This document shows, one piece after another, positions 1 to 5,329 of a DNA stretch of 6,161 nucleotides. The notes under the pieces are model-generated. The model was given only the letters and a program-made list of their open reading frames with translations, was not told the DNA's origin and made no database searches. This DNA comes from Syntrophomonas sp. UBA5288. GTDB taxonomy: Bacteria > Bacillota > Syntrophomonadia > Syntrophomonadales > Syntrophomonadaceae. Numbering within the stretch: position 1 is the stretch's first letter; each line of letters opens with the position of its first letter. The position numbers and the translations under genes were made by a program. The stretch lies in the NCBI GenBank assembly GCA_002408445.1, contig DHSK01000037.1, positions 1 to 6,161 of the forward strand, in the 5' to 3' direction.

Positions 1-2
1 CG

Positions 3-86
3 TTATTCATAGCAATGACAAGAACAGTATTTTCGTATGAACAGGCCATGGTTGCAGCGCACAACCATTTATATCGCATAGTTTAA
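3..86 (+). CDS. C-terminal end of an unidentified upstream gene (partial)
   Basis: An open frame enters from the left edge and gives 27 residues before TAA at 84-86, ending with the residues AAHNHLYRIV. I do not recognise the protein. The case for it being real is contextual: a GGGACGG/CCGTCCC hairpin begins 4 bp after the stop, as expected of a gene end, and one of the other two forward frames closes almost at once while the second closes after 12 codons. The fragment holds no diagnostic motif and could be a chance frame. The upstream sequence would settle it. Confidence 0.4.
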   Translation, partial: LFIAMTRTVFSYEQAMVAAHNHLYRIV

Positions 87-89
87 CAT

Positions 90-120
90 GGGACGGCTCT
101 TTCGCAGGAACCGTCCCTTT
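90..120 (+). terminator. Hairpin after the upstream gene; probable weak terminator
   Basis: The arms 90-99 (GGGACGGCTC) and 108-117 (GAACCGTCCC) pair at 9 of 10 positions around an 8-nt loop. Only three T follow (118-120), so intrinsic termination would be inefficient. The GGGACGGTTC core recurs at 1289-1298 and, as GGGACGTTC, in the palindrome that hosts the IS. It may therefore belong to a dispersed palindromic element family rather than being a purpose-built terminator. Confidence 0.5.
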
Positions 121-190
121 GTCGTATACATAACCAACTGAAAATTGGTTAATTATAAGATAGAATAATTTAACCAAAGGAAAGATCTGA

Positions 191-880
191 ATGATTCTAG
201 TAATAATCCGCACCTTAATATTATATTTGGCTACCGTTATACTATTAAGAATCATGGGAAAGCGGCAAATAGGCCAGCTGCAGCCCTATGAACTGGTAGT
301 CATTATTATGATTTCCGAATTAGCCGCTATTCCTATGCAAAATACCGGTATTCCCATTATCAATGGGCTGATTCCCATATTTATTCTGTTTGCCTCTGAA
401 GTTATTTTCTCCTACATATCGCTCAAAAGCGAAAAAGCGCGGGGGGTTATATGCGGAAAACCCAGTGTACTGATCGAAAATTCCAAAATAGTAGAGTCGG
501 AACTTAAAAGACTGCGTTTGAATATCAATGATTTGCTGGAGCAACTGCGCCTGAAGAACGTACCCGACATCGGTGACGTCGAGTTTGCTATTCTGGAAAC
601 CAGCGGACAGCTCAGTGTAATTTTAAAAGCGGATAAACGGCCGATGGAGCCTCAAGATATGAAAATTAAGCCGCAGCGCGAAGGTTTGCCCGTAACGCTG
701 GTTATTGATGGGCGCTTGATTGAGGATAATCTTTTCAAAAGCCGGCATGATATGGAATGGCTGCACAAGGAGCTCAAGAAAGCAGGGGTAAAAGATACCA
801 AAGATTTATTTTTTGCCGGGATTGATACCCTCGGTCACTTTTTTTATCAGGTAAAAGAATCGGCTCAAAAACAAGTTTAA
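191..880 (+). CDS. DUF421 / YetF-like membrane protein
   Basis: This 229-residue protein is of usual length for the DUF421 (YetF/YdfR-like) family of Firmicutes. Three hydrophobic segments lie at about residues 1-20, 33-50 and 57-77. The family signature MGKRQIGQLQPYELVV sits at about residues 22-37, followed by the acidic/hydrophobic motif SELAAIPM. The soluble C-terminal half shows the conserved pattern GKPSVLIENSKIVE, then DLLEQLRLKNV and DVEFAILETSGQLSV. The start ATG has AAAGGA at 176-181 with a 9-nt spacer. It is the first gene of a two-gene operon with the DUF4363 gene 18 bp downstream, a pairing I recall from sporulating Firmicutes. Biochemical function is not established. Some DUF421 proteins act in the spore inner membrane and affect spore resistance, but nothing here proves a spore role. 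Confidence 0.93.
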   Translation: MILVIIRTLILYLATVILLRIMGKRQIGQLQPYELVVIIMISELAAIPMQNTGIPIINGLIPIFILFASEVIFSYISLKSEKARGVICGKPSVLIENSKIVESELKRLRLNINDLLEQLRLKNVPDIGDVEFAILETSGQLSVILKADKRPMEPQDMKIKPQREGLPVTLVIDGRLIEDNLFKSRHDMEWLHKELKKAGVKDTKDLFFAGIDTLGHFFYQVKESAQKQV

Positions 881-898
881 AAGAGGGAGCATTGTCTT

Positions 899-1279
899 AT
901 GAGACTGCTGATAAGCATCATAATAATCTTAGCAACCATTATCGGTGCTGGTTTTTGGACTAATTATGCCCTGCAGGCTTCCACCGAAAAGTTAACCCGG
1001 CAAATAGACCGGGTGAGCAGAGAAATACAAAAGGAAGACTGGGCAATTGCGGTTAGTCAAACTGCCCAACTCGAAAAAACTTGGGAGAAAGAAGCCCGAT
1101 GGTGGCCTGTCGTACTTGACCATCAGGAGATGGATAACATAGAATTTTCCCTGGCCAAAGTAAAAGAATATGTTCCCAGCCAAAACCCTGCCCTTGCTTT
1201 GGGTCAGCTTTCCGAGATCAGACTAATGGTAGAACACATACCTAAAAAAGAGGCCGTAACGCTGGAAAACATATTATAA
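899..1279 (+). CDS. DUF4363 family protein, membrane-anchored
   Basis: The protein has 126 residues. One N-terminal hydrophobic segment (about residues 3-25) acts as a signal anchor, with the rest predicted outside the membrane and mostly helical. The family pattern is visible: tryptophans in EKTWEKEARWWPVVLDHQE (about residues 58-76), DNIEFSLAKVKEYV, then ALALGQLSEIRLMVEHIPKK near the end. GAGGGAG at 883-889 lies 9 nt before the ATG. It sits 18 bp after the DUF421 gene and is almost certainly cotranscribed with it. DUF421 and DUF4363 genes are often neighbours, which suggests a membrane complex, but I know of no defined activity. A GGGACGG element and a perfect hairpin follow the stop. Confidence 0.9.
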   Translation: MRLLISIIIILATIIGAGFWTNYALQASTEKLTRQIDRVSREIQKEDWAIAVSQTAQLEKTWEKEARWWPVVLDHQEMDNIEFSLAKVKEYVPSQNPALALGQLSEIRLMVEHIPKKEAVTLENIL

Positions 1280-1283
1280 GGAG

Positions 1284-1298
1284 TCACGGGGACGGTTC
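1284..1298. repeat. Solo half of a GGGACGGTTC palindromic element
   Basis: Five bases after the DUF4363 stop lies TCACGGGGACGGTTC, containing the same core as the hairpin at 90-117. Here the complementary arm (GAACCGTCCC) is missing. Instead the sequence runs into GAGGG and the separate hairpin at 1310-1342. It looks like one arm of an intergenic palindrome whose partner was lost or replaced. Confidence 0.4.
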
Positions 1299-1309
1299 GA
1301 GGGAAGCAT

Positions 1310-1342
1310 TGTACACTAGCGGTTATTTACCGCTAGTGTACA
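1310..1342. terminator. Perfect 14-bp hairpin between convergent operons
   Basis: The arms TGTACACTAGCGGT (1310-1323) and ACCGCTAGTGTACA (1329-1342) are perfectly complementary around a 5-nt loop (TATTT). Outer GAGGG (1299-1303) and CCCTC (1345-1349) could extend the stem across an internal loop. It lies 31 bp after the plus-strand stop and 40 bp after the minus-strand stop, where a shared bidirectional terminator would be expected. However, neither strand has a T-run after the stem, so it may instead be an mRNA-end stabiliser or a small palindromic repeat. Confidence 0.5.
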
Positions 1343-1381
1343 GCCCCTCTCAAACTGGCTTTAAACGAAATCAATCATCAA

Positions 1382-1804
1382 TCAATTAACCGGCTTCGTT
1401 AATTCTTTAAAATCGCCGGTTTCAATTTTGAAAGAACCAACCACGGTTTTCCCATCGGACGCATAGAGCGGGATGGTTCGAGCACTTTTAGTCTTACTCT
1501 GCATCGCTATTGCTTCCTTAGGTGACTTCGGCATATCCCCGTTGAGATCTTTCGATAATACGTAGCCAAAGGTTCCGTCATCGCTCTCTGCCTGAATCAG
1601 GTCGGGTTCCTGTTCCAAAGAGGTAATACCGGCGTCCGAGCCATACGTTTGCCCGCTTTCGTTCTTCTGGTAAACCGGCGATGGGGCTTGGCTCTGACCA
1701 GAAAAGTAGCCAGCAAAGCCGTAACCGACAATTCCCAGCACAAATCCCACTACCAAAACAAGTCCAAGCGCAACTTTTTGTCGACTGAGCGTTTTGAAAA
1801 GCAT
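1382..1804 (-). CDS. Membrane-anchored extracytoplasmic protein, unknown function
   Basis: The product has 140 residues. A basic N-terminus (KTLSRQK) precedes a glycine/valine-rich hydrophobic segment at about residues 11-33, an uncleaved anchor or signal peptide. The outside domain contains GQTYGSDAG, then EQEPDLIQAESDDGTFGYV, KDLNGDMPKSPKEAIAMQ and IPLYASDGKTVVGSFKIETG. I have seen this arrangement (EPDLI, GYV, MPKSPKEA, IPLYxxDGKTVVG) in uncharacterised Firmicutes proteins but cannot attach a function. AAGGAGGA at 1811-1818 lies 6 nt before the ATG and contains the stop of the upstream gene, so the two are translationally close and cotranscribed. No transcription terminator with a T-run follows; the 1310-1342 hairpin is the best candidate. 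Confidence 0.8.
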   Translation of the reverse strand: MLFKTLSRQKVALGLVLVVGFVLGIVGYGFAGYFSGQSQAPSPVYQKNESGQTYGSDAGITSLEQEPDLIQAESDDGTFGYVLSKDLNGDMPKSPKEAIAMQSKTKSARTIPLYASDGKTVVGSFKIETGDFKELTKPVN

Positions 1805-1816
1805 ATTCTCTCCTCC

Positions 1817-2263
1817 TTAATAAGTTTGATTCGGGCTCCGGTATGTTCCGTAGTTGTTATAACCCGAGCCATTGTAAGCCTGAGAAAATCCAGATGAATA
1901 ATAAGTACCGCGCGTAGTGTAAATGGAAGTTGATGGCTGCACCCCTGTCACATTGGATGAACTGTTATACATCCAATTGGATGACAGTTTTAAAGATCCC
2001 TCTGAATTGTATAACCGTGCCTGGGCGCCGACATATCCGGCCGGAACGGTTTGCTTGTTCGATGTCTCCGCAATGGTGGTTGCCCAGGCACCGCTGGAAC
2101 CTGTGACTACAATCGCAGCGTTCTCATAATAGTAGCCATTAACGGGTCCATAATTAAACCAGTTGCTGGATGCGGTACCCGCCAGCACTGCACCGGCGCT
2201 TGCGCTGAGAAGGAAAACCACCAAAAATGCGCATATTCTGAATTTATGTTTCCCCATGATCAC
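1817..2263 (-). CDS. Secreted Ser/Tyr/Asn/Gly-rich protein, unknown function
   Basis: The product has 148 residues. I chose GTG at 2261-2263 because AAGGGAG (2272-2278) lies 8 nt before it; the in-frame ATG at 2255-2257 would give a 14-nt spacer. A classical signal peptide is present: basic MGKHKFR, a hydrophobic core CAFLVVFLLSASAG, and a likely cleavage after VLA at residue 28. The mature part (about 120 residues) has no cysteine and is rich in Ser, Tyr, Asn, Gly and Thr, including VPAGYVGAQARLYNSEGSL and a C-terminal run of Tyr/Asn/Gly (YNGSGYNNYGTY). The pattern suggests a beta-rich exported or surface protein. A lactococcin-972-like peptide was considered but nothing specific supports it. 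Its stop overlaps the ribosome binding site of the next gene, so the two exported products probably act together. Confidence 0.8.
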   Translation of the reverse strand: MIMGKHKFRICAFLVVFLLSASAGAVLAGTASSNWFNYGPVNGYYYENAAIVVTGSSGAWATTIAETSNKQTVPAGYVGAQARLYNSEGSLKLSSNWMYNSSSNVTGVQPSTSIYTTRGTYYSSGFSQAYNGSGYNNYGTYRSPNQTY

Positions 2264-2404
2264 TGAAATCGCTCCCTTCGAATAAAATCATTTGATCCGA
2301 TCTTTATCATTCTGTGACAATTGCTCATCTATTGCATCATGAATGGACCTTTATCAGCCCTTGCAGCCGTTTTCCACTGCGGTTGAGAGTAACATGACCT
2401 TGGG

Positions 2405-2587
2405 CTAGCTTTCAACAATGGGCATCCGTCCATCGAATCCGCATTTCTCACCCCCCGAACCAACAATTATTATAGGACTCTCCAAATTTGACGGTGTAAG
2501 TTGGGGTTCGCCCCAGGAATTGAAGGTAATTCTGGCCACCACCAACATGTGAGAATGGGGGTATTCCCAAAAATATCCATCATTCAA
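2405..2587 (-). CDS. Doubtful short ORF downstream of the small membrane protein
   Basis: A 60-codon frame starts with TTG at 2585-2587, overlapping the last bases of the preceding 73-codon gene. No ribosome binding site is visible before it. The product (contains FNSWGEPQLTPS and IIIVGSGGEKCGF) is not recognised. The opposite strand over 2418-2552 also holds an open 44-codon frame with plausible composition (FDGVSWGSPQ), again without a ribosome binding site. Since both strands read open, I cannot tell which, if either, is coding. It may be the remnant of a longer gene. Confidence 0.2.
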   Translation of the reverse strand: MNDGYFWEYPHSHMLVVARITFNSWGEPQLTPSNLESPIIIVGSGGEKCGFDGRMPIVES

Positions 2588-2801
2588 AAATGGGGCTAGG
2601 GAATCCCATGTGCTTTATTGTGGGAGTGTCAGTGTGAAAAAACATTATAAAGCAATACATAATAAAACCGCTTATGATTGAACCAATTATGGTATGCAAT
2701 ACTGTGTGTTCACCATTTTTTACTTTTACCAATATCGTTACTGAATTCACATAGAGAAGTATTGCTGCAATAATTGACCCATAAATATATATGCCAATCA
2801 T
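2580..2801 (-). CDS. Small two-helix membrane protein, unknown
   Basis: This 73-residue product has two hydrophobic segments, about residues 3-25 and 35-55, joined by a short polar loop (KVKNGEHTVL), with a polar tail ending PSPIFE. AAAGGTG at 2812-2818 lies 10 nt before the ATG, which supports translation. I do not recognise the family. A helical-hairpin topology with a charged loop is seen in small holins, toxins and regulatory membrane peptides, but no motif chooses between them. It sits alone in a poorly coding region between the secreted-protein operon and a decayed gene, all on the same strand, with a hairpin about 100 bp upstream. Confidence 0.5.
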   Translation of the reverse strand: MIGIYIYGSIIAAILLYVNSVTILVKVKNGEHTVLHTIIGSIISGFIMYCFIMFFHTDTPTIKHMGFPSPIFE

Positions 2802-2900
2802 ATTATTTTCACACCTTTCGTTCTTAGTGCCATTAGCACATATGACTTGGAGTTAGATTACAAAATTGCCATTGGTCCCCTAACAATTGCCCAGCCTTGT

Positions 2901-2937
2901 GAATGGAGGCCTGGGATATAATTTCAGGCGTCCATTC
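2901..2937. terminator. 13-bp imperfect hairpin in the intergenic region
   Basis: The arms 2901-2913 (GAATGGAGGCCTG) and 2925-2937 (CAGGCGTCCATTC) pair at 12 of 13 positions around an 11-nt loop. It lies about 60 bp beyond the end of the decayed minus-strand gene and before the 73-codon gene, a sensible place for a terminator. On the minus strand no T-run follows, so function is uncertain. The rest of 2802-2995 shows nothing else I can support. Confidence 0.35.
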
Positions 2938-2995
2938 ATCTCTTTTGCTACATTACTATCTTAGGCTCAAACGTTACGGACAAAAGAGTTACTTA

Positions 2996-3352
2996 TTATA
3001 ATGCGGCGTGCGTATAACCATTAGCTTCTTCACTCACAGTAACTGAGAAATTAACGCCGACACCGCCAAGAAACGAGGCTGATGGTGTAGCCGATACTCC
3101 ATTATGACCATAATGGACTTTGACTGCCGCCTCGGTTAAGCGGCCATTTCTTGTCAATGATAAATGCCCATTGCCTCTTAAAACATAGTATTTAAGACTA
3201 CGTATTAGCTGCTTTTACTACTTTATGGAATGGCTAAAGATTAGAATTACAGTACAACTGTTGCAACATCTCCAAGCCTATAATATAAAGTTGTCTCTTG
3301 CCTCCCTAATAAATTTATTTCATTAAACCTCATACATTCAGCTTACCCTCAT
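2996..3352 (-). pseudogene. Decayed gene with intact promoter, RBS and C-terminal frame
   Basis: On the minus strand a strong AAGGAGGTG (3359-3367) is followed after 6 nt by ATG at 3350-3352, but that frame stops after four codons. A second frame from 3333 gives 28 codons (MRFNEINLLGRQ... ending GDVATVVL) and stops at 3247. From 3214 to 2996 the original frame is open again for 72 codons, with no good start, and reads like real protein: residues such as EAAVKVHYGHNGVSATPSA, then SFLGGVGVNFSVTVSEEANG and a TAA. Frame changes and several stops between these pieces suggest a gene broken by point changes and indels. The promoter lies in repeat copy A. I do not recognise the product. Alternatively these are unrelated short ORFs. 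Confidence 0.4.
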
Positions 3353-3372
3353 AGGCAACACCTCCTTCCGGG

Positions 3373-3590
3373 CCAAATCGAAATCGACCTACAAATACAG
3401 TTTACATAATCTGACAGTCAAGTCAAGTCATACCATGAAGAACCACTATATAGTGCAAGAAATACTAATAAATAGGAACTATTTGCCTCAATGATGGATG
3501 AAGTGGCAACAAAAGGGCATTTACACCTTTTGTTTTATTTATAAACCGGATAAAATTATTTTATCTCCATGCATCTGCTTAGTGTTCGGA
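3373..3590. repeat. Long direct repeat, copy A (about 218 bp)
   Basis: This non-coding AT-rich segment recurs in the same orientation at 5330-5548. Hand alignment gives about 20 substitutions and one single-base gap, roughly 91% identity. Differences cluster, leaving near-perfect blocks: a 41-nt block around the 12-bp palindrome CACTATATAGTG (3444-3455), and a 39-40-nt block from CCTTTTG to ATTTTAT containing AT-rich dyads. A hairpin AACAAAAGG / CCTTTTGTT (3508-3516 / 3526-3534), followed by T-rich sequence, resembles a plus-strand terminator. The left edge borders the RBS of the decayed gene; the right edge runs into the flank of the IS target. Confidence 0.85.
3399..3426 (-). promoter_or_regulatory. 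Sigma-A-like promoter in repeat copy A
   Basis: Read on the minus strand, -35 TTGACT (3421-3426) and -10 TAAACT (3399-3404) are 16 bp apart. A start near 3390 would give a leader of about 40 nt reaching the AAGGAGGTG and ATG of the decayed gene. TTGACT occurs twice in tandem (AGTCAAGTCAA on the plus strand). The palindrome CACTATATAGTG lies about 20 bp upstream of the -35 box, a possible operator. Confidence 0.5.
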
Positions 3591-3609
3591 AGATTGCAGC
3601 CCTAAGCAA

Positions 3610-3630
3610 ACAAAGCAAACAGAGGGACGT
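3610..3630. repeat. Left part of the IS-interrupted palindrome, ending in target duplication ACGT
   Basis: Positions 3610-3630 are the inverse of 5300-5320 with one mismatch (3613/5317). The last four bases, ACGT (3627-3630), are repeated at 5261-5264 on the other side of the IS. Joining 3610-3630 to 5265 onward rebuilds a 77-bp palindrome with 37-bp arms and a 3-nt loop. Confidence 0.7.
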
Positions 3631-3658
3631 CAGACTGTGTGAAAATATCAGTAAATTT

Positions 3659-3693
3659 AAGGGAAGCATAACAGCATACAGCTTGCTTCCCTT
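3659..3693 (-). terminator. Hairpin downstream of the transposase gene
   Basis: AAGGGAAGC (3659-3667) pairs perfectly with GCTTCCCTT (3685-3693) over a 17-nt loop, about 45 nt after the transposase stop and inside the IS. In the minus direction the stem is followed by AAATTT rather than a clean T-run, so it is a possible but not strong terminator. Confidence 0.4.
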
Positions 3694-3736
3694 TATAATT
3701 GCTGGTGTATATATGAAAAACCATCCTGAAAAGGCA

Positions 3737-5179
3737 TTATGCAGCCTTTAATCTCCTCACTATTTCCTTAACTCCCAGAATATTCATTGCCCTAGTTATG
3801 TTGTAGGCAAGAAAAGCCAGGCCTGATTCAATATTTACTGACTTGAGGCCTCGAGTAAGAAAATAGCTATAACCCCAAATTCGTTTAATAGTTCCAAACG
3901 GGTGCTCTACAATCATTTGCCGCCGGAAGTAAAGTTCTTTGTTTTCTCGAGTTCGTTTATCAACCTTATCCAGCAGATCCTGGTAAATATTTCGGTAAAT
4001 TGTCCTTCCTCTTTTAGCAGTTGTACAACATTCTCTCAGTTTGCACGTCTTACAAGCTTTATAATTGTGATAATCGCGCCCAATAATCTCTCCTTTGTTT
4101 TTACGATAGCTTACAAATGGGAGAACATGTCCAGCAGGACATATGTAGTAATCATTTTCGGCATCATATTGGAACTTATTTATGTAAAACTCTTCATTGC
4201 CAGTAGCATTGGCACTTTTGGGCTTGGCAACATAGGCTATCAGTTTAGCATCTTCGCATTCTTTAATATCCTTACCCGAGTAATATCCTTTATCTGCGAG
4301 GACATTTATTTCTTCAGTATCAAATAATTCTTGCGCTCGTTTAGCCATCTGGTTCAATTGTCCAAGATCTGCCGGATTATTAATAACATCATAATCTACA
4401 ATCATGCTATGTTTTCCGTCAACTACGGTTTGCACATTGTAGCAGATATCTATACCATTGTTGTTGGCTGACATTTGTCTAGCATCGGCATCTGTTAAAG
4501 ATATTTCGGAAACGTCATTTTCTTTAATTGTTTTAAGCATTTCCTCATATTTTATTTTTCGTTCTTTTAATTCCTGGATGTGCTGATTGATTTCAGCAAC
4601 ACTTGGTTTGTGAGCATTTACCTCAGATTGATCCTCTTCCTCCAGCTTATTTAAATACTGTTCAATCTTTGTTTCAATATATTTGAGTTGTCGACTTAGT
4701 TTCTTTTCATTGAAGTTTTTCTTTTTGGAGTTGCTGGCTCTGAACTTAGATCCATCAACGGCTACCAGGGTTTGACCATATAGTCCCCATTCTTTACATA
4801 ACAAGCTGAACTGCTTGAATACTTTTTTAATGGCTTCTTTGTTGTCTTTCCTGAAATCAGCTATGGTTTTAAAATCGGGTTTCAGTCCACATATCAGCCA
4901 TATTACTTCAAGGTTTTTGCTTGCTTCACCTTCGAGTTTACGGGAAGAGCGAATACGGTTAAGGTATCCGTAAAGGTAGAGTTTCAATAGATCCCGTGGA
5001 TCATATGCTGGTCTGCCCAAAGTAGGTACTTGTGCTCTTTCAAAACCTAACTCAGACATATCCAAACTCATAACAAAAGCTTCTATAACTCTGACTGGAT
5101 TATCTTCAGCAACATAGTCGTCCATAACTTCCGGAAACATGGTAATTTGTTGCCGGTTCTCTCCCTTTACATATGCCAT
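3737..5179 (-). CDS. IS1182-family DDE transposase, intact
   Basis: I choose ATG at 5177-5179 (480 residues) because GGGAGG lies about 8 nt before it; the GTG at 5186-5188 is part of that ribosome binding site. The N-terminal domain (about 50-120: RPAYDPRDLLKLYLYGY, then SSRKLEGEASKNLEVIWL, then FKTIADFRKDN) matches the DUF772-type region of IS1182/IS5-like transposases. Catalytic candidates are D142 in LVAVDGSKF, D296 in VLADKGYYSGKD and E425 in MIVEHPFGTIKRIWG. A charged coiled-coil-like insertion spans about 157-222. Cysteines at 347, 376, 379, 384 and 385 (YICPAGH, CKTCKLRECC) form a possible zinc site. Length is normal and there is no frameshift. It cuts and joins DNA at the IS ends. Expression may be held down by the stem at 5187-5232. 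Confidence 0.95.
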   Translation of the reverse strand: MAYVKGENRQQITMFPEVMDDYVAEDNPVRVIEAFVMSLDMSELGFERAQVPTLGRPAYDPRDLLKLYLYGYLNRIRSSRKLEGEASKNLEVIWLICGLKPDFKTIADFRKDNKEAIKKVFKQFSLLCKEWGLYGQTLVAVDGSKFRASNSKKKNFNEKKLSRQLKYIETKIEQYLNKLEEEDQSEVNAHKPSVAEINQHIQELKERKIKYEEMLKTIKENDVSEISLTDADARQMSANNNGIDICYNVQTVVDGKHSMIVDYDVINNPADLGQLNQMAKRAQELFDTEEINVLADKGYYSGKDIKECEDAKLIAYVAKPKSANATGNEEFYINKFQYDAENDYYICPAGHVLPFVSYRKNKGEIIGRDYHNYKACKTCKLRECCTTAKRGRTIYRNIYQDLLDKVDKRTRENKELYFRRQMIVEHPFGTIKRIWGYSYFLTRGLKSVNIESGLAFLAYNITRAMNILGVKEIVRRLKAA

Positions 5180-5186
5180 ACTTAAC

Positions 5187-5232
5187 ACCTCCCACTATAT
5201 ATATTTTACCAAATTTGCTTATAGTAGGAGGT
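5187..5232 (-). promoter_or_regulatory. Inverted repeat able to sequester the transposase ribosome binding site
   Basis: In minus-strand RNA, ACCUCCUACUAUA (5232 to 5220) can pair with UAUAGUGGGAGGU (5199 to 5187) at all 13 positions, with one U-G wobble, over a 20-nt loop. The second arm contains the GGGAGG used to start the transposase. Transcripts entering from outside the IS would carry both arms; a transcript starting within the loop would not carry the first arm. The loop contains TAAAATATATAT, a possible -10 region, but I see no convincing -35. Confidence 0.6.
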
Positions 5233-5259
5233 ATATAAAATGGACTTTTCACACAGCCT

Positions 5260-5304
5260 GACGTTCTTTTCGTTGGCTTGTGTCAAGCCAACGAAAAGAA
5301 CGTC
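5260..5304. repeat. Perfect 21-bp hairpin: right part of the interrupted palindrome
   Basis: The arms 5260-5280 and 5284-5304 are perfectly complementary around the loop TGT; both contain the GACGTTCTTTTCGTTGGCTT sequence. The right arm continues to 5320, and this extension pairs with 3610-3630 on the far side of the IS. ACGT at 5261-5264 is the right target duplication. Position 5260 is the last IS base and fits the stem by coincidence. No T-run follows on either strand. Confidence 0.85.
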
Positions 5305-5329
5305 CCTCTGTTTGCTCTGTATTTCTAGT

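Larger units (their letters stand above)
3631..5260 (-). mobile_element. Complete IS1182-family insertion sequence, 1630 bp
   Basis: The ends CAGACTGTGTGAAAA (3631-3645) and TTTTCACACAGCCTG (5246-5260) are inverse to each other at 14 of 15 positions. ACGT flanks both sides as a 4-bp direct repeat. Inside is one intact transposase gene on the minus strand, 51 bp from the right inverted repeat. Size and one-gene layout fit IS1182-family elements. The boundaries rest on the inverted repeat, the duplication and the restored palindrome. Because ACGT is itself palindromic, an end placement a base or two different cannot be excluded. Intact ends and gene suggest a recent or still active insertion. 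Confidence 0.85.

Noticed and set aside
7..255. 82-codon minus-strand ORF at the left edge
   Set aside because: It runs through a terminator hairpin and the start of the DUF421 gene; no ribosome binding site or recognisable sequence.
1649..2266. Plus-strand ORFs opposite the two exported-protein genes
   Set aside because: No ribosome binding sites and low-quality composition, while the minus-strand genes have strong starts, signal sequences and operon spacing.
2802..3370. Possible riboswitch or structured RNA in the low-coding region
   Set aside because: I checked both strands for c-di-GMP, c-di-AMP and other familiar core sequences and found none; the one hairpin and the decayed gene account for most of the structure.
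3569..3751. 60-codon plus-strand ORF spanning the end of repeat A, the palindrome and the IS left end
   Set aside because: It crosses the IS boundary and runs antisense into the transposase tail, has no ribosome binding site, and its first codons are repeat DNA; a chance frame.
3902..4327. 141-codon plus-strand ORF inside the IS
   Set aside because: It lies wholly antisense to the intact transposase, with the Phe/Ile-rich composition typical of a mirror frame.
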